Below are positions 18,337-26,459 of a DNA stretch of 27,038 nucleotides, one piece after another; position 1 is the first letter of the stretch; each line of letters starts with the position of its first letter. A program made the translations under genes and the position numbers. The stretch is taken from assembly GCA_003820635.1 (NCBI GenBank), contig RPOS01000036.1:1-27038 (forward strand). Reading direction: 5' to 3'. This DNA comes from Verrucomicrobiaceae bacterium (GTDB lineage Bacteria; Verrucomicrobiota; Verrucomicrobiae; Verrucomicrobiales; Akkermansiaceae). The notes under the pieces were generated by a model, which was not told where the DNA came from, ran no database searches, and saw nothing but the letters and a program-made list of their open reading frames with translations.

Positions 18337-18461
18337 GGAATGATGGATTCGATTGGAGCGGCTGCAGCGGTGGTCGATGACCGCCAGGTGCCGGGGGGCG
18401 GGGCTATGCACGGTTTTGCCCGGGGTGGCAAGGCGCGATTCGGAACGATTTCCGGGCCGGC

Positions 18462-20147
18462 TCAGGGCCGCAGCAGATTCCAAGCGGTGACCAGCGCCTT
18501 GAGGCCCGCCATTTCGATGGACGGATCCACGCCGGCACCCCACAGCAGGCGGCCGTCGTCATGCTGGACTTGCACATAGGCAGCGGCGCTGGCGTCCGAA
18601 CCGCCGCGCACCGCGTGGGAACGGTAATCGGTGACCTTGAAATCCTTGAGGCCGATGCCCTCCAGCGCGTGGACGAAGGCGTTGATCGGCCCGTTGCCGA
18701 AACCCTCGATGCGCTGTTGCTCGCCGTGGTTGAGAACCGCCGCCTGGCATTTCACCCGGCCGCGTTCGCCAGCCTGGTGGATGAGTTCGTAATCCGTCAC
18801 ATCCAGCGGACTCGACACATTCACAAACTCACGGAAAAACGCGTCGCGGATTTCATCGGCGGAAAGCTCGCGGCCGAACTCGTCGGCCAAATCGTAGATC
18901 CGCTTGCCCACCTGCGGGTGCATCGTCTTGGGCAGGTCGAATCCATGCTCGCGGTCCAGCACGTAGGCCACGCCGCCCTTGCCGGACTGGGAGTTGATAC
19001 GGATGATCGCCTCGTAGCTGCGGCCGATGTCCTGCGGATCGATGGACAGGTAGGGCACGCCCCACGGCACTTCCGGATCCTTTTCCAACTCCTTCGCACG
19101 GCGGTCGAGGCCCTTCTTGATGGCGTCCTGATGCGAACCGGAAAATGCCGTGAAAACCAACTCGCCCGCATACGGCTGGCGCTCCGGCACGTTGAGCCGC
19201 GTCACCCGCTCGTAAACCGCTCTCAAAGAGGGCAGATCCGAGAAGTCCAAACCAGTCGGTATGCCATGGCTGTTGAGGTTCAGGGCGACGGTGACGATGT
19301 CGAGGTTGCCGGTGCGTTCGCCGTTGCCGAAGAGGGTTCCCTCGACGCGGTCGGCACCGGCGAGCAGGCCGAGTTCGGTGGCGGCCACGCCGGTGCCGCG
19401 GTCGTTGTGGGTGTGGAGGGAAATGATGGCAGACCCGCGGTTTTCCAGATTCCGGCAGATCCACTCGATCTGGTCGGCATGGACGTTTGGAGTGCTCCAC
19501 TCGACGGTGGCCGGCAGGTTGAGGATGATTTTTTTCTCCGGCGTCGGCTGCCAGACGTCCATCACGGCGTGGCAGCACTCGAGCGAGAAATCCAGCTCGG
19601 TATCAGAGAACGATTCCGGCGAATACTGGAGGACCACCTCGGTGCCGGGGACGGTGGGGACGAGTTCCTTGACCAGCTTCGCGCCCTCGATGGCGATGTC
19701 GCGGATGGTTTCGCGCGAGGCGTCGCCGAAAGTCACTCGGCGCTGGAGGGGTGAGGTGGAGTTGTAAATGTGGACGATGGCGCGTTTCACCCCGGCGATG
19801 GCCTCGAAAGTGCGGCGGATGAGGTGGTCGCGCGTTTGCACCAGCACCTGGATGGTCACGTCATCCGGGATGCGGTTTTCCTCCACCAGACGGCGCAGGA
19901 AATTGAATTCGGTGTCCGCCGCAGAAGGAAAGCCGACCTCGATTTGCTTGAAGCCGACGCGGCAGAGCAGGTCGAAAAACTCCAGTTTCTCCTCCACCGA
20001 CATCGGCTGGGGCAGGGCCTGGTTGCCATCGCGCAGGTCCACCGAGCACCACTCCGGCGCGCGGTCGAGCACCCGGTTCGGCCAAGTGCGGTCCGGCAGG
20101 CGGACGGGCGGGAACGGGCGGTATTTGGCGAGCGATGACGGGTGCAT
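18462..20147 (-). CDS. leuA: 2-isopropylmalate synthase (long-form LeuA)
   Basis: A 561-residue protein. The TIM-barrel catalytic domain carries VDLRDGNQALPQPM (metal and substrate residues R39, D40), SPESFSDTELDFSLECC and SLHTHNDRGTG (metal-binding histidines). The C-terminal LeuA regulatory domain spans about residues 430-561 (VTDYELIHQAG, GFGNGPINAFVHALEGIG, DYRSHAVRGGSDASAAAYV) and mediates leucine feedback inhibition. It condenses acetyl-CoA with 2-oxoisovalerate, the first committed step of leucine synthesis. The length and the start KYRPFPPVRLPDRTWP mark the longer LeuA class also found in actinobacteria. ATG 20147 is chosen; an in-frame ATG at 20171 lies in a hairpin and adds eight residues. 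No other leu genes adjoin it. Confidence 0.96.
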   Translation of the reverse strand: MHPSSLAKYRPFPPVRLPDRTWPNRVLDRAPEWCSVDLRDGNQALPQPMSVEEKLEFFDLLCRVGFKQIEVGFPSAADTEFNFLRRLVEENRIPDDVTIQVLVQTRDHLIRRTFEAIAGVKRAIVHIYNSTSPLQRRVTFGDASRETIRDIAIEGAKLVKELVPTVPGTEVVLQYSPESFSDTELDFSLECCHAVMDVWQPTPEKKIILNLPATVEWSTPNVHADQIEWICRNLENRGSAIISLHTHNDRGTGVAATELGLLAGADRVEGTLFGNGERTGNLDIVTVALNLNSHGIPTGLDFSDLPSLRAVYERVTRLNVPERQPYAGELVFTAFSGSHQDAIKKGLDRRAKELEKDPEVPWGVPYLSIDPQDIGRSYEAIIRINSQSGKGGVAYVLDREHGFDLPKTMHPQVGKRIYDLADEFGRELSADEIRDAFFREFVNVSSPLDVTDYELIHQAGERGRVKCQAAVLNHGEQQRIEGFGNGPINAFVHALEGIGLKDFKVTDYRSHAVRGGSDASAAAYVQVQHDDGRLLWGAGVDPSIEMAGLKALVTAWNLLRP

Positions 20148-20159
20148 GGCAAAACTGGC

Positions 20160-20187
20160 GGGGCCCGTCATCCTAAGGCCGGGCCCC
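20160..20187. promoter_or_regulatory. Strong hairpin immediately upstream of leuA
   Basis: GGGGCCCG (20160-20167) pairs exactly with CGGGCCCC (20180-20187) over a 12-base loop. It lies 12 bases upstream of the chosen leuA start, so it would fold in the leader of that mRNA, covering the alternative ATG at 20171. It may terminate incoming transcription or influence leuA translation. I see no leucine-rich leader peptide, T-box or T-run. Confidence 0.35.
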
Positions 20188-20214
20188 GTCCGGTCAAGTG
20201 CGCGGGCGGTTGTG

Positions 20215-20349
20215 CTAAAACGTCCAGTTCAGCGAGACCGTGCCGAAGGTCTGGCCGCCATCCTGGCCCTTGAACTCCTCCGTCCGACAGACAAGCGCGT
20301 AGGCGAGCTTGGTGTTCTTGTAGTTGATCCTGGAATCCGCATGCGGACT
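20215..20349 (-). pseudogene. C-terminal remnant of an outer-membrane beta-barrel protein, LpxR-like
   Basis: The minus strand reads DSRINYKNTKLAYALVCRTEEF, then KGQDGGQTFGTVSLNWTF and TAG. The final strand ends in Phe, the signature of outer-membrane barrels recognised by the Bam machinery, and RTEEFKGQDG...FGTVSL resembles the last strands of lipid A deacylase LpxR (DUF2219). Only 44 codons remain; an in-frame TAA lies directly upstream at 20350-20352, with no start codon positioned for a secreted protein. It is therefore a decayed tail of a lost gene. Family assignment is by eye. Confidence 0.55.
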
Positions 20350-20411
20350 TTAGGTTCATGCTTGATGCGGTCATATCCGGCTGGTGCTTCCGTTCAACGG
20401 GAAGCTCTGGA

Positions 20412-20615
20412 TCACGATTTGAGGGCGGAACGATATTCCTTGATGGCCGTCTCGACGGCTTCGCGGCTTTCACCGGTACGTTTCTGGATGCGTCCAAGCA
20501 GTTCGTCCTGCTTGCCCTCGATGTATTGAAGGTCATCGTCCGTGAGCTGAGCCCACTTCTGCCTGAGGTTGCCTTTGATGATGTTCCACTCTCCCTTGAT
20601 CTGTAGTTTATCCAT
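20412..20615 (-). CDS. CsbD-family stress protein
   Basis: A 67-residue hydrophilic protein: MDKLQIKGEWNIIKGNLRQKWAQLTDDDL then IEGKQDELLGRIQKRTGESREAVETAI. The N-terminal G-x-W-x-x-I-K-G-x-x-(R/K)-x-K-W motif and the EGKxDELxGRIQ segment define the CsbD/YjbJ family, small abundant proteins induced by general stress or osmotic upshift in other bacteria; the molecular role is unknown. Codons and length are normal for the family. It lies between rsmD and the LpxR-like relic, probably with its own promoter in the 116-base gap, but no clear promoter or Shine-Dalgarno sequence is visible. Confidence 0.92.
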   Translation of the reverse strand: MDKLQIKGEWNIIKGNLRQKWAQLTDDDLQYIEGKQDELLGRIQKRTGESREAVETAIKEYRSALKS

Positions 20616-20731
20616 AGGTTCAAGTGGTAGCCGTGAATGCGATTGTCCGCCATGGGGTGAAACCCGGCTTTGCGGATCTTGCCCCGAGCCGGATCAAGAG
20701 TATTGGACCAAGGCTCTGACGAAAGGACCGG

Positions 20732-21283
20732 TCAAGAGCGTGGCACGTAGAACAGGATGGCGCTGCCGCCGTATTCGCGGCGGTCGGTCAGCGTGAGGTC
20801 ATCCGCCTCCGGAGATGCCTGGTTTGCGGAAACCTCGGCCACCAACCAGCCACCGGGCGCGAGGCGCGGAGCGAGCAGGCCGCCTTTGAGCAAATCTCCG
20901 ATGTGGTCCTTGTCGCCGTGGTGTTTCCAATACGGTGGGTCGGCGAAAATCAGATCGTAGCTGGCGGCGTCGCGTTTCAGGAATGAGGCAACCTCGGCCT
21001 TCACCGCGCGGCCGCCTTCGAGACGGGTTTTGGCGAGGTTTTCCGCGATCACCGCGGCAGCCTGCCGGTGCTCGTCCACAAACACGCAGGACGCCGCGCC
21101 GCGGCTGAGCGCTTCCAGGCCGATCGCACCCGAGCCGGCGAACAAATCGAGCACCCGCGCGTTTTCAACGCGCTCGCCGAGGATGGAAAAAATCGCCTGC
21201 CGCACGAAGTCCGTGGTCGGGCGGGCAACGGCCGGCGGCACCTTGATGGCGATGCGCCCGGCTTTTCCGGCGATGATTCTCAT
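20732..21283 (-). CDS. rsmD: 16S rRNA (guanine966-N2)-methyltransferase RsmD
   Basis: A 183-residue class I methyltransferase. MRIIAGKAGRIAIKVP and RPTTDFVRQAIFSIL at the N-terminus are characteristic of RsmD. The SAM-binding motif VLDLFAGSGAIGLEALSRGA covers residues 44-63, and the N6/N2-type catalytic motif DPPY is at 115-118. RsmD methylates G966 of 16S rRNA in the assembled small subunit. The ATG at 21283 begins exactly at the conserved MRIIAG start; the frame extends to 21316 without support. It is divergent from the HD exonuclease gene at 21409, leaving 125 bases for both promoters. Confidence 0.93.
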   Translation of the reverse strand: MRIIAGKAGRIAIKVPPAVARPTTDFVRQAIFSILGERVENARVLDLFAGSGAIGLEALSRGAASCVFVDEHRQAAAVIAENLAKTRLEGGRAVKAEVASFLKRDAASYDLIFADPPYWKHHGDKDHIGDLLKGGLLAPRLAPGGWLVAEVSANQASPEADDLTLTDRREYGGSAILFYVPRS

Positions 21284-21408
21284 GCGCGCTGCATAGCGGG
21301 GCGGGGGCGCTTCCACAAGCGGCCAGCGGGAAATTTCGATTCCAGATGCGCCATGCCCGAACCTTCTCGGAGCGTGACAGCCCGTCTCTTGCGCTCCATG
21401 GTTGCCGC

Positions 21409-22473
21409 GTGAGTCCCATCACCATCGCCACGCTCAAGGAACAAGCCGGGGAAAAGCCCGTGCTCGCCGCCATTCACGCGCAGCTCCAGTCCCGCGCCAC
21501 CCGCAGCACCAAGACCGGCAAGCCTTACCTCGAGCTCGCCCTTGCCGATGCCACCGGCCACTTCGCGCTGAAAATCTGGTCGGACTCGCCGGTCTATCAG
21601 CAGGCCGACGCGCTGCCCGCCGGCAATGTCTTCCGCATCGAGGGCAAGTGGACGCAAAACTCCTATGGCATCGAGGGCCGGGACCTCGAATTCCACCAAC
21701 CGGATGAAGCCGCGCTCACCGATTTCTTCGCCGGCGATCCCGCCATCCGTGAGAAACAGGACCGCGACTTCGCGGAAATCCGGCGGCTCTGCGACTCCAT
21801 CGACGATCCGCGGCTTTACGAGCTTTGCCAGCGCTTCCTCACCCAGCACGGCGACCGCTTCCGCCGCACCGCCGCCGCCAAGCGCAACCACCACGCCCGC
21901 CGTGGCGGCCTTGTCGAGCACGTCGCCCAGATGATGCGCTCCGCAGACGCGCTGTGCCCGGTGTATCCGGATCTCAACCGCGATCTTCTTCTAACAGGCA
22001 TTCTGTTTCATGACAGCGGCAAGCTATGGGAAAACTCCTACCCGGAGCACGGCTTCACGCAAATCCTCAGCATCCACGGCGAGATGATGGGCCACATCCC
22101 GCTCGGCATCGAGTTGGTCAACAAGCTCTGGCGCGACCTCGTCGAATCGCCGGAGGCCGCCGCATGGAGCGAACTCACTCCGGCCAGCGAGCATGTCCGC
22201 CTGCACCTGCTCCATCTGATAGGCAGCCACCACGGCGAGCACCAGTTCGGCTCGCCCGTGCTGCCGCGCACGCCGGAGGCCTTCGCGCTCCATTACATCG
22301 ACAACATGGACGCCAAGCTTGAAATGCTCCGCGACGCCTACACCCAGACGCAGGAAATCGCTCCTGATATTTTCGAGCGCGTCTTTCCTCTGCCTACCAA
22401 TTTGATCCGGCCGCTGCCGGCGTTTGCCGTCGCAGGCGGCCCCGGTGGATCCGCAGGGGACATCCCGGGTTGA
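21409..22473 (+). CDS. YhaM-like 3'-5' exoribonuclease (OB-fold plus HD domain)
   Basis: With GTG at 21409 the product has 354 residues. Residues ~15-100 form an OB-fold nucleic-acid-binding domain (TRSTKTGKPYLELALADATG...IWSDSP). A linker leads to an HD phosphohydrolase domain with HHARRGGLVEH (H161-H171), FHDSGKLWE (H201-D202), SHHGEHQFGSP and DNMDAKLEM, the metal ligands of the YhaM group. Bacillus YhaM trims RNA and DNA from the 3' end in an Mn-dependent way. The GTG start gives MSPITIATLKEQAGEKP, the typical beginning; an ATG at 21346 would add 21 unlike residues. The next gene follows after 45 bases, so the three plus-strand genes to argG may be co-transcribed. Confidence 0.82.
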   Translation: MSPITIATLKEQAGEKPVLAAIHAQLQSRATRSTKTGKPYLELALADATGHFALKIWSDSPVYQQADALPAGNVFRIEGKWTQNSYGIEGRDLEFHQPDEAALTDFFAGDPAIREKQDRDFAEIRRLCDSIDDPRLYELCQRFLTQHGDRFRRTAAAKRNHHARRGGLVEHVAQMMRSADALCPVYPDLNRDLLLTGILFHDSGKLWENSYPEHGFTQILSIHGEMMGHIPLGIELVNKLWRDLVESPEAAAWSELTPASEHVRLHLLHLIGSHHGEHQFGSPVLPRTPEAFALHYIDNMDAKLEMLRDAYTQTQEIAPDIFERVFPLPTNLIRPLPAFAVAGGPGGSAGDIPG

Positions 22474-22518
22474 TTCCCGAAGTTGCAATCACAGTGATCG
22501 CGCCAATACTTGCCGCCG

Positions 22519-24063
22519 ATGTCCGCCCGCCTTGATGAACTCGCACCCGACTACGATGTCATCGTGATCGGTGGCGCGCTTTCGGGCTCCGCCACCGCCA
22601 CCTTGCTGCTGCGCAAGAACCCCGGCATCCGCATTCTCATCGTGGACAAGTCGGAAACCTTCGGCCGCCGCGTGGGCGAGGCCACCGTCGAGGTGAGCGG
22701 TTGTTTTCTCGGACGCGTGTTGGGACTCACGCAATACCTCAATGAGGCCCACATCGCCAAACAGGGGCTGCGTTTCTGGTTTGCCAACGACAAGGTGCAA
22801 AGCCTCGACCAGGCCTCCGAGATCGGCCCGCGTTATCTCGCGCGGCTGCCGTCCTATCAGATCGACCGCGCCGCGCTTGACGAGGAGGTCCTGCGGCGTG
22901 CGGAAACCGCCGGGGCCACCGTGCTGCGCCCCGCCATGGTTTCCAACATCCGTCTCGTGGACGGTGGCATGCAGACCCTGGATGTGAAACAGGGCGGGGT
23001 GAAACGCGGCCTGAGCGCCCGCTGGATCGTGGATGCTTCCGGCATTGTCGCCATGCTCGCCCGCAAGCATGGCTGGTGGACGCCCAACACCGCCCATCCC
23101 ACCGCATCGGCATGGTCGCGCTGGAAGGGCGTCAAGGATTGGGACGGCCGCGGGCTGGCGGAGAAATTCCCACAATGGGCCGCCGTGCAATACGGCACCC
23201 GTGGCACCGCCACCAACCACATCATCGGCGACGGCTGGTGGAGTTGGTGGATTCCACTCAAGGGCGGCGATGTGAGCGTGGGCGTCGTCTTCGACCAGCG
23301 CCTGGTGGATTTCCCGCAGGACGGCGGAAACATCGGCGATCGGCTGAAGGATTTCCTCATGCGCCATCCGGTCGCCCGCGAGATGCTGGAGCATGCCCGA
23401 TATGTGCCGGAAGACCTGCATTTCCGCAAAAACCTCGCCTATCAGAGCGAGCGGCTCGCTGGTGACGGCTTCACGCTCGTCGGCGATGCGGCGGCCTTTA
23501 TCGATCCGTTCTACAGCCCGGGCATGGATTGGATTTCATTCACCGCCAGCCGCGCGGCGGACACCATCACCCGCCAGCGCGCCGGTGAAGAGGTGCGGGC
23601 ATTGGTTGAAAAACACAACCGCGACCTCGCGCTCTGCATCTCACGCTGGTTCGACGCGCTCTACCGGGACAAATATCACTACATCGGCGAATACGACCTG
23701 ATGAAACTCGCCTTCCGCCTCGATCTCGGCCTTTACTACTGGGGCGTCGTCCAGGCCGTTTTCGACGATGAGGAAAAGGGTTTTCTAACAGCGCCATTCA
23801 CGCACCCGGCGGCCGGGCCGATCGCCGCGCTGATGCGCTTTTACAACCACCGCTTCGCCAGAATCGCCGCGCGCCGCCGCCGGATCGGTGCGCTCGGCCG
23901 GATGAACGACCGCCAGCGGCTGCTCATCCCCGGCTTCACCCTCCACCGCGGGGAAATCCGCAAGGTGGTGCCGCTGCTTTGGGAATGGCTCAAGATCGAG
24001 CTCCGGGAAGGCTGGCGCACTTGGGGCTCGGAGCCCGCCCCACAGCCCCGTGAGACGGCGTGA
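22519..24063 (+). CDS. Flavin-dependent halogenase-like FAD oxidoreductase
   Basis: A 514-residue protein. A dinucleotide-binding fold starts at residue 13 (DVIVIGGALSGSATA), where the usual third glycine is Ala20. Features of the flavin-dependent halogenase group are present: GEATV (residues 53-57), a lysine at position 81 in AKQGLRFWF near where halogenases keep their catalytic Lys, WxWxIP (W241-P246) and GDAAAFIDPFYSPG (322-335). In tryptophan halogenases the last motif ends STG or SSG and its backbone amides bind halide; here it is SPG. Halogenase or related monooxygenase activity is therefore open. The extended C-terminal helices (residues 360-514) are not recognised. ATG 22519 is preferred to an earlier TTG. 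No biosynthetic cluster or flavin reductase is adjacent. Confidence 0.72.
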   Translation: MSARLDELAPDYDVIVIGGALSGSATATLLLRKNPGIRILIVDKSETFGRRVGEATVEVSGCFLGRVLGLTQYLNEAHIAKQGLRFWFANDKVQSLDQASEIGPRYLARLPSYQIDRAALDEEVLRRAETAGATVLRPAMVSNIRLVDGGMQTLDVKQGGVKRGLSARWIVDASGIVAMLARKHGWWTPNTAHPTASAWSRWKGVKDWDGRGLAEKFPQWAAVQYGTRGTATNHIIGDGWWSWWIPLKGGDVSVGVVFDQRLVDFPQDGGNIGDRLKDFLMRHPVAREMLEHARYVPEDLHFRKNLAYQSERLAGDGFTLVGDAAAFIDPFYSPGMDWISFTASRAADTITRQRAGEEVRALVEKHNRDLALCISRWFDALYRDKYHYIGEYDLMKLAFRLDLGLYYWGVVQAVFDDEEKGFLTAPFTHPAAGPIAALMRFYNHRFARIAARRRRIGALGRMNDRQRLLIPGFTLHRGEIRKVVPLLWEWLKIELREGWRTWGSEPAPQPRETA

Positions 24064-24123
24064 GTTTCCGCCGCTTTCTTCCCCCTTGCCCGCCGCGGCC
24101 CTTCCTGCTTGGCTCCGCGCGCC

Positions 24124-25407
24124 ATGAAAATTCTCGTCGCCTACTCGGGTGGTCTCGATACCTCCGTCCTGCTCCTTTGGCTCAAACAGAAATACAACGC
24201 GGAAATCATCGCCTACTGCGCCGATGTCGGCCAAGGCGACGAGCTCGACGGCCTTGAGGAAAAAGCCCTCAGCACCGGTGCCTCCAAATGCTTCATCGGC
24301 GACCTGAAGGAAGACTTCGCCGCCAACTACATCTTCCCGATGATCCAGGCCAACGCGATCTACGAAGGCCGCTACCTGCTCGGCACCTCGATCGCCCGCC
24401 CCTGCATCACCAAGGGCATGATGGACATCGCACTCGCAGAAGGCGCGGATGCCATCGCCCACGGCGCCACCGGCAAAGGCAACGACCAGGTCCGCTTCGA
24501 GCTCTCCGCCGCCTCGCTCGCTCCACACGTGAAGTGCATCGCCCCGTGGCGCGACGCGGAGTTCCGCAAGCAATTCCCCGGCCGCTCGGAAATGATCGCC
24601 TTCGCCGAGGCCAACAAGATCCCGGTCAAGGCCTCGATGAAAAAACCCTACTCGATGGACCGCAACCTCCTGCACATTTCCTTCGAAGCCGGTGCCATGG
24701 AAGACCCGTGGTATGACGCCACCACTCCGGCGGACAAGGACATGTATGTGCTTTCCGTTTCCCCGGAAGACGCGCCGGACCGGGCTGAATATGTCGAAAT
24801 CCTCTTCGAAAAAGGCAACGCCATCGGCCTGAAGCACGAAAACCTCTGCGCCATCCTCGGCGAACTCGGCGATGTGCTCTCCACCGGTGAAAAGGACGGC
24901 TACTCGCTCTTCACCCCCTACGGCATCATGCGCGTCCTCAACCTCCTCGGCGGACGCAACGGCATCGGCCGCGTCGATATCGTGGAAAACCGCTTCGTCG
25001 GCATGAAATCGCGCGGCGTTTATGAAACCCCCGGCGGCACGATCCTGCTCGCCGCCCACCGCGATCTTGAAACTCTCGTCGTCGATCGCGAGTCGATGCA
25101 CATCCGCGATTCGCTCATCCCGAAATACGCGCAGCTCGTTTACAACGGCTTCTGGTTCGCCCCCGAGCGCGAGGCCATCCAGGCCCTCGTCACCGAGACC
25201 CAGAAAACCGTCTCCGGCGAGGTGCGTCTGAAACTCTACAAAGGCAACGTCATGCAAGCCGGCCGCCGCTCGCCGCACAGCATGTATTCCGAAGCCATCG
25301 CCACCATGGAAGGCGGTCAGGAAGAAGCCTACAATCAGGACGACGCCACCGGCTTCATCGCCCTCAACGCCCTGCGCCTCAAAGCCAGCGCCCGGCAGGT
25401 GAAATGA
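24124..25407 (+). CDS. argG: Argininosuccinate synthase
   Basis: A 427-residue protein. The N-type ATP pyrophosphatase loop AYSGGLDTS is at residues 6-14, followed by [31 protein letters not shown] and [15 protein letters not shown], all canonical for ArgG. It joins citrulline and aspartate with ATP to make argininosuccinate in arginine synthesis. ATG 24124 starts directly at [10 protein letters not shown]. No other arg gene is adjacent; the upstream oxidoreductase ends 60 bases before. The last 65 bases (25343-25407) have a partly deleted second copy at 26220-26269. A small inverted repeat TGATC/GATCA (25405-25420) spans its stop and the converging stop of the next gene. Confidence 0.98.
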   Translation: MKILVAYSGGLDTSVLLLWLKQKYNAEIIAYCADVGQGDELDGLEEKALSTGASKCFIGDLKEDFAANYIFPMIQANAIYEGRYLLGTSIARPCITKGMMDIALAEGADAIAHGATGKGNDQVRFELSAASLAPHVKCIAPWRDAEFRKQFPGRSEMIAFAEANKIPVKASMKKPYSMDRNLLHISFEAGAMEDPWYDATTPADKDMYVLSVSPEDAPDRAEYVEILFEKGNAIGLKHENLCAILGELGDVLSTGEKDGYSLFTPYGIMRVLNLLGGRNGIGRVDIVENRFVGMKSRGVYETPGGTILLAAHRDLETLVVDRESMHIRDSLIPKYAQLVYNGFWFAPEREAIQALVTETQKTVSGEVRLKLYKGNVMQAGRRSPHSMYSEAIATMEGGQEEAYNQDDATGFIALNALRLKASARQVK

Positions 25408-25417
25408 TCGGAAGTGA

Positions 25418-25981
25418 TCACGGTTCCTGCCGCAGTTCCTCCAAAACCCTACCCCATCCCCGGAGTCGATACTTGCGGCATGTTTCCCCAATCATGTCCA
25501 AATCCACCTCCGGGTTCCGGCGCAGGAGTTCCACAATGTCGGCAAGCGACTTCAAGCCGCCCGCATACAGCTTCAAGGCCACGAGTTGCGGAATTGGCAT
25601 GATCCGCAAAACGCCATCCGGCATGATCCGGATGTCCTCGCCAGCCAACGCGTCCCGTATCGCCGCTGGAAACCGATTCCCAAAGTTGACGATCTGAACC
25701 AATCCGAACCCCCCCGATACATCAATGACTCCGCCAAGCGGATCGTCTCCATCCGGCTCGTGAAGTTCCGCATCATATCCGGCGGCACGCAACAGCTCCT
25801 CCAGTTTGCGCATTTGCCTGATGTCGGCATCCACGCCCAAATCGACATCCTGCGTGAATCGGACATAGCGATGCGCGGCAAGAGCAATCGCACCGATCAC
25901 CAAAACCGGCAATCCTTCCTCCGATAGCAACGTGGCAATGCGCTCCGCCTCCCGCAAGTTCTCGTCAATGTCAGCATTCAC
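25418..25981 (-). CDS. Nucleotidyltransferase-fold protein, toxin-like (AbiEii/DUF6036 type)
   Basis: A 187-residue protein with the minimal nucleotidyltransferase core: a Gly-rich turn in LPVLVIGAIALAAHRY followed by RFTQDVDLGV, whose DxD would bind metal. The C-terminal half (PIPQLVALKLYAGGLKSLADIVELL) contains the LxxxKLxAxxxKDxxDI-like helix seen in AbiEii and related MNT-type proteins, with part of the KD pair altered to KS. Such proteins often act as toxins that modify tRNA or proteins, but others are of unknown role. It starts at GTG (25979-25981), three bases after the stop of the small upstream gene, forming a bicistron. The pair lies between two copies of the argG 3' end. Confidence 0.75.
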   Translation of the reverse strand: MNADIDENLREAERIATLLSEEGLPVLVIGAIALAAHRYVRFTQDVDLGVDADIRQMRKLEELLRAAGYDAELHEPDGDDPLGGVIDVSGGFGLVQIVNFGNRFPAAIRDALAGEDIRIMPDGVLRIMPIPQLVALKLYAGGLKSLADIVELLRRNPEVDLDMIGETCRKYRLRGWGRVLEELRQEP

Positions 25982-25984
25982 GGC

Positions 25985-26158
25985 TCATTTGCCCTTGGTT
26001 TTCGTTTGAATCAGGGAAAAGCGCCTGCCTAGCGAGAGTGCGGCCTTGATGCGCTCCTCCACCGTCATCTTCTCCACCCGCTTCATCTCGGCACGCAACG
26101 CCGCATCCGCACAGGCACTGCGGCGGGCTTGGCGCTTGTCCGATTTGATTTCCGTCAT
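25985..26158 (-). CDS. Small basic protein paired with the nucleotidyltransferase
   Basis: A 57-residue protein, MTEIKSDKRQARRSACADAAL..., rich in Lys and Arg. The central part MTVEERIKAALSLGRRFSLI is a helix motif often seen in small genes next to nucleotidyltransferase-fold genes. Its stop is three bases from the GTG of the nucleotidyltransferase, so the two are surely co-transcribed with this gene first, the usual antitoxin position. Antitoxin function is inferred from that layout only. An upstream in-frame ATG at 26209 would add 17 residues; I prefer 26158, where the conserved-looking part begins. Confidence 0.6.
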   Translation of the reverse strand: MTEIKSDKRQARRSACADAALRAEMKRVEKMTVEERIKAALSLGRRFSLIQTKTKGK

Positions 26159-26219
26159 GCGCGCATGCTTTACCAAACCATCACCGGTCGCAACTTCCAA
26201 TATCCACACCTTCGGCGCA

Positions 26220-26269
26220 ACGCCACCGGCTTCATCGCCCTCAAAGCCAGCGCCCGGCAGCTGAAATAG
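26220..26269 (+). repeat. Duplicated, partly deleted 3' end of argG
   Basis: Bases 26220-26242 equal argG 25343-25365 and bases 26243-26260 equal argG 25381-25398; exactly 15 bases (five codons) of argG are missing between them. The copy reads ATGFIALKASARQLK and then TAG, so it even keeps a stop. It lies 62 bases upstream of the small basic gene and marks the far border of an 812-base insert (25408-26219). Confidence 0.9.
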
Positions 26270-26459
26270 AGGCTCCCACGTCCCGAAAAAGGCGGATCAG
26301 AGGATATGCGCAGTCTATGCGCAGCGGCGCATGTTCGTGCGGACGCTTTGACTTGAGGTGCTTCCGGGCGCGTCCGACCATGCACGTTGGCCTGAGGAAG
26401 GAGCGAGCTCCACGCGGAGTTCCAAAAAACCGAACATCCCTCCATCCCGGGCGTTCATC

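Noticed and set aside
20336..20347. Palindrome TCCGCATGCGGA as another REP unit
   Set aside because: It is short, lies within the reading frame of the LpxR-like relic, and is in reverse stem order relative to the other REP-like hairpins; likely chance.
23785..25491. 568-codon minus-strand open frame opposite argG
   Set aside because: argG on the other strand is unmistakable; the antisense product is low-complexity and matches no family.
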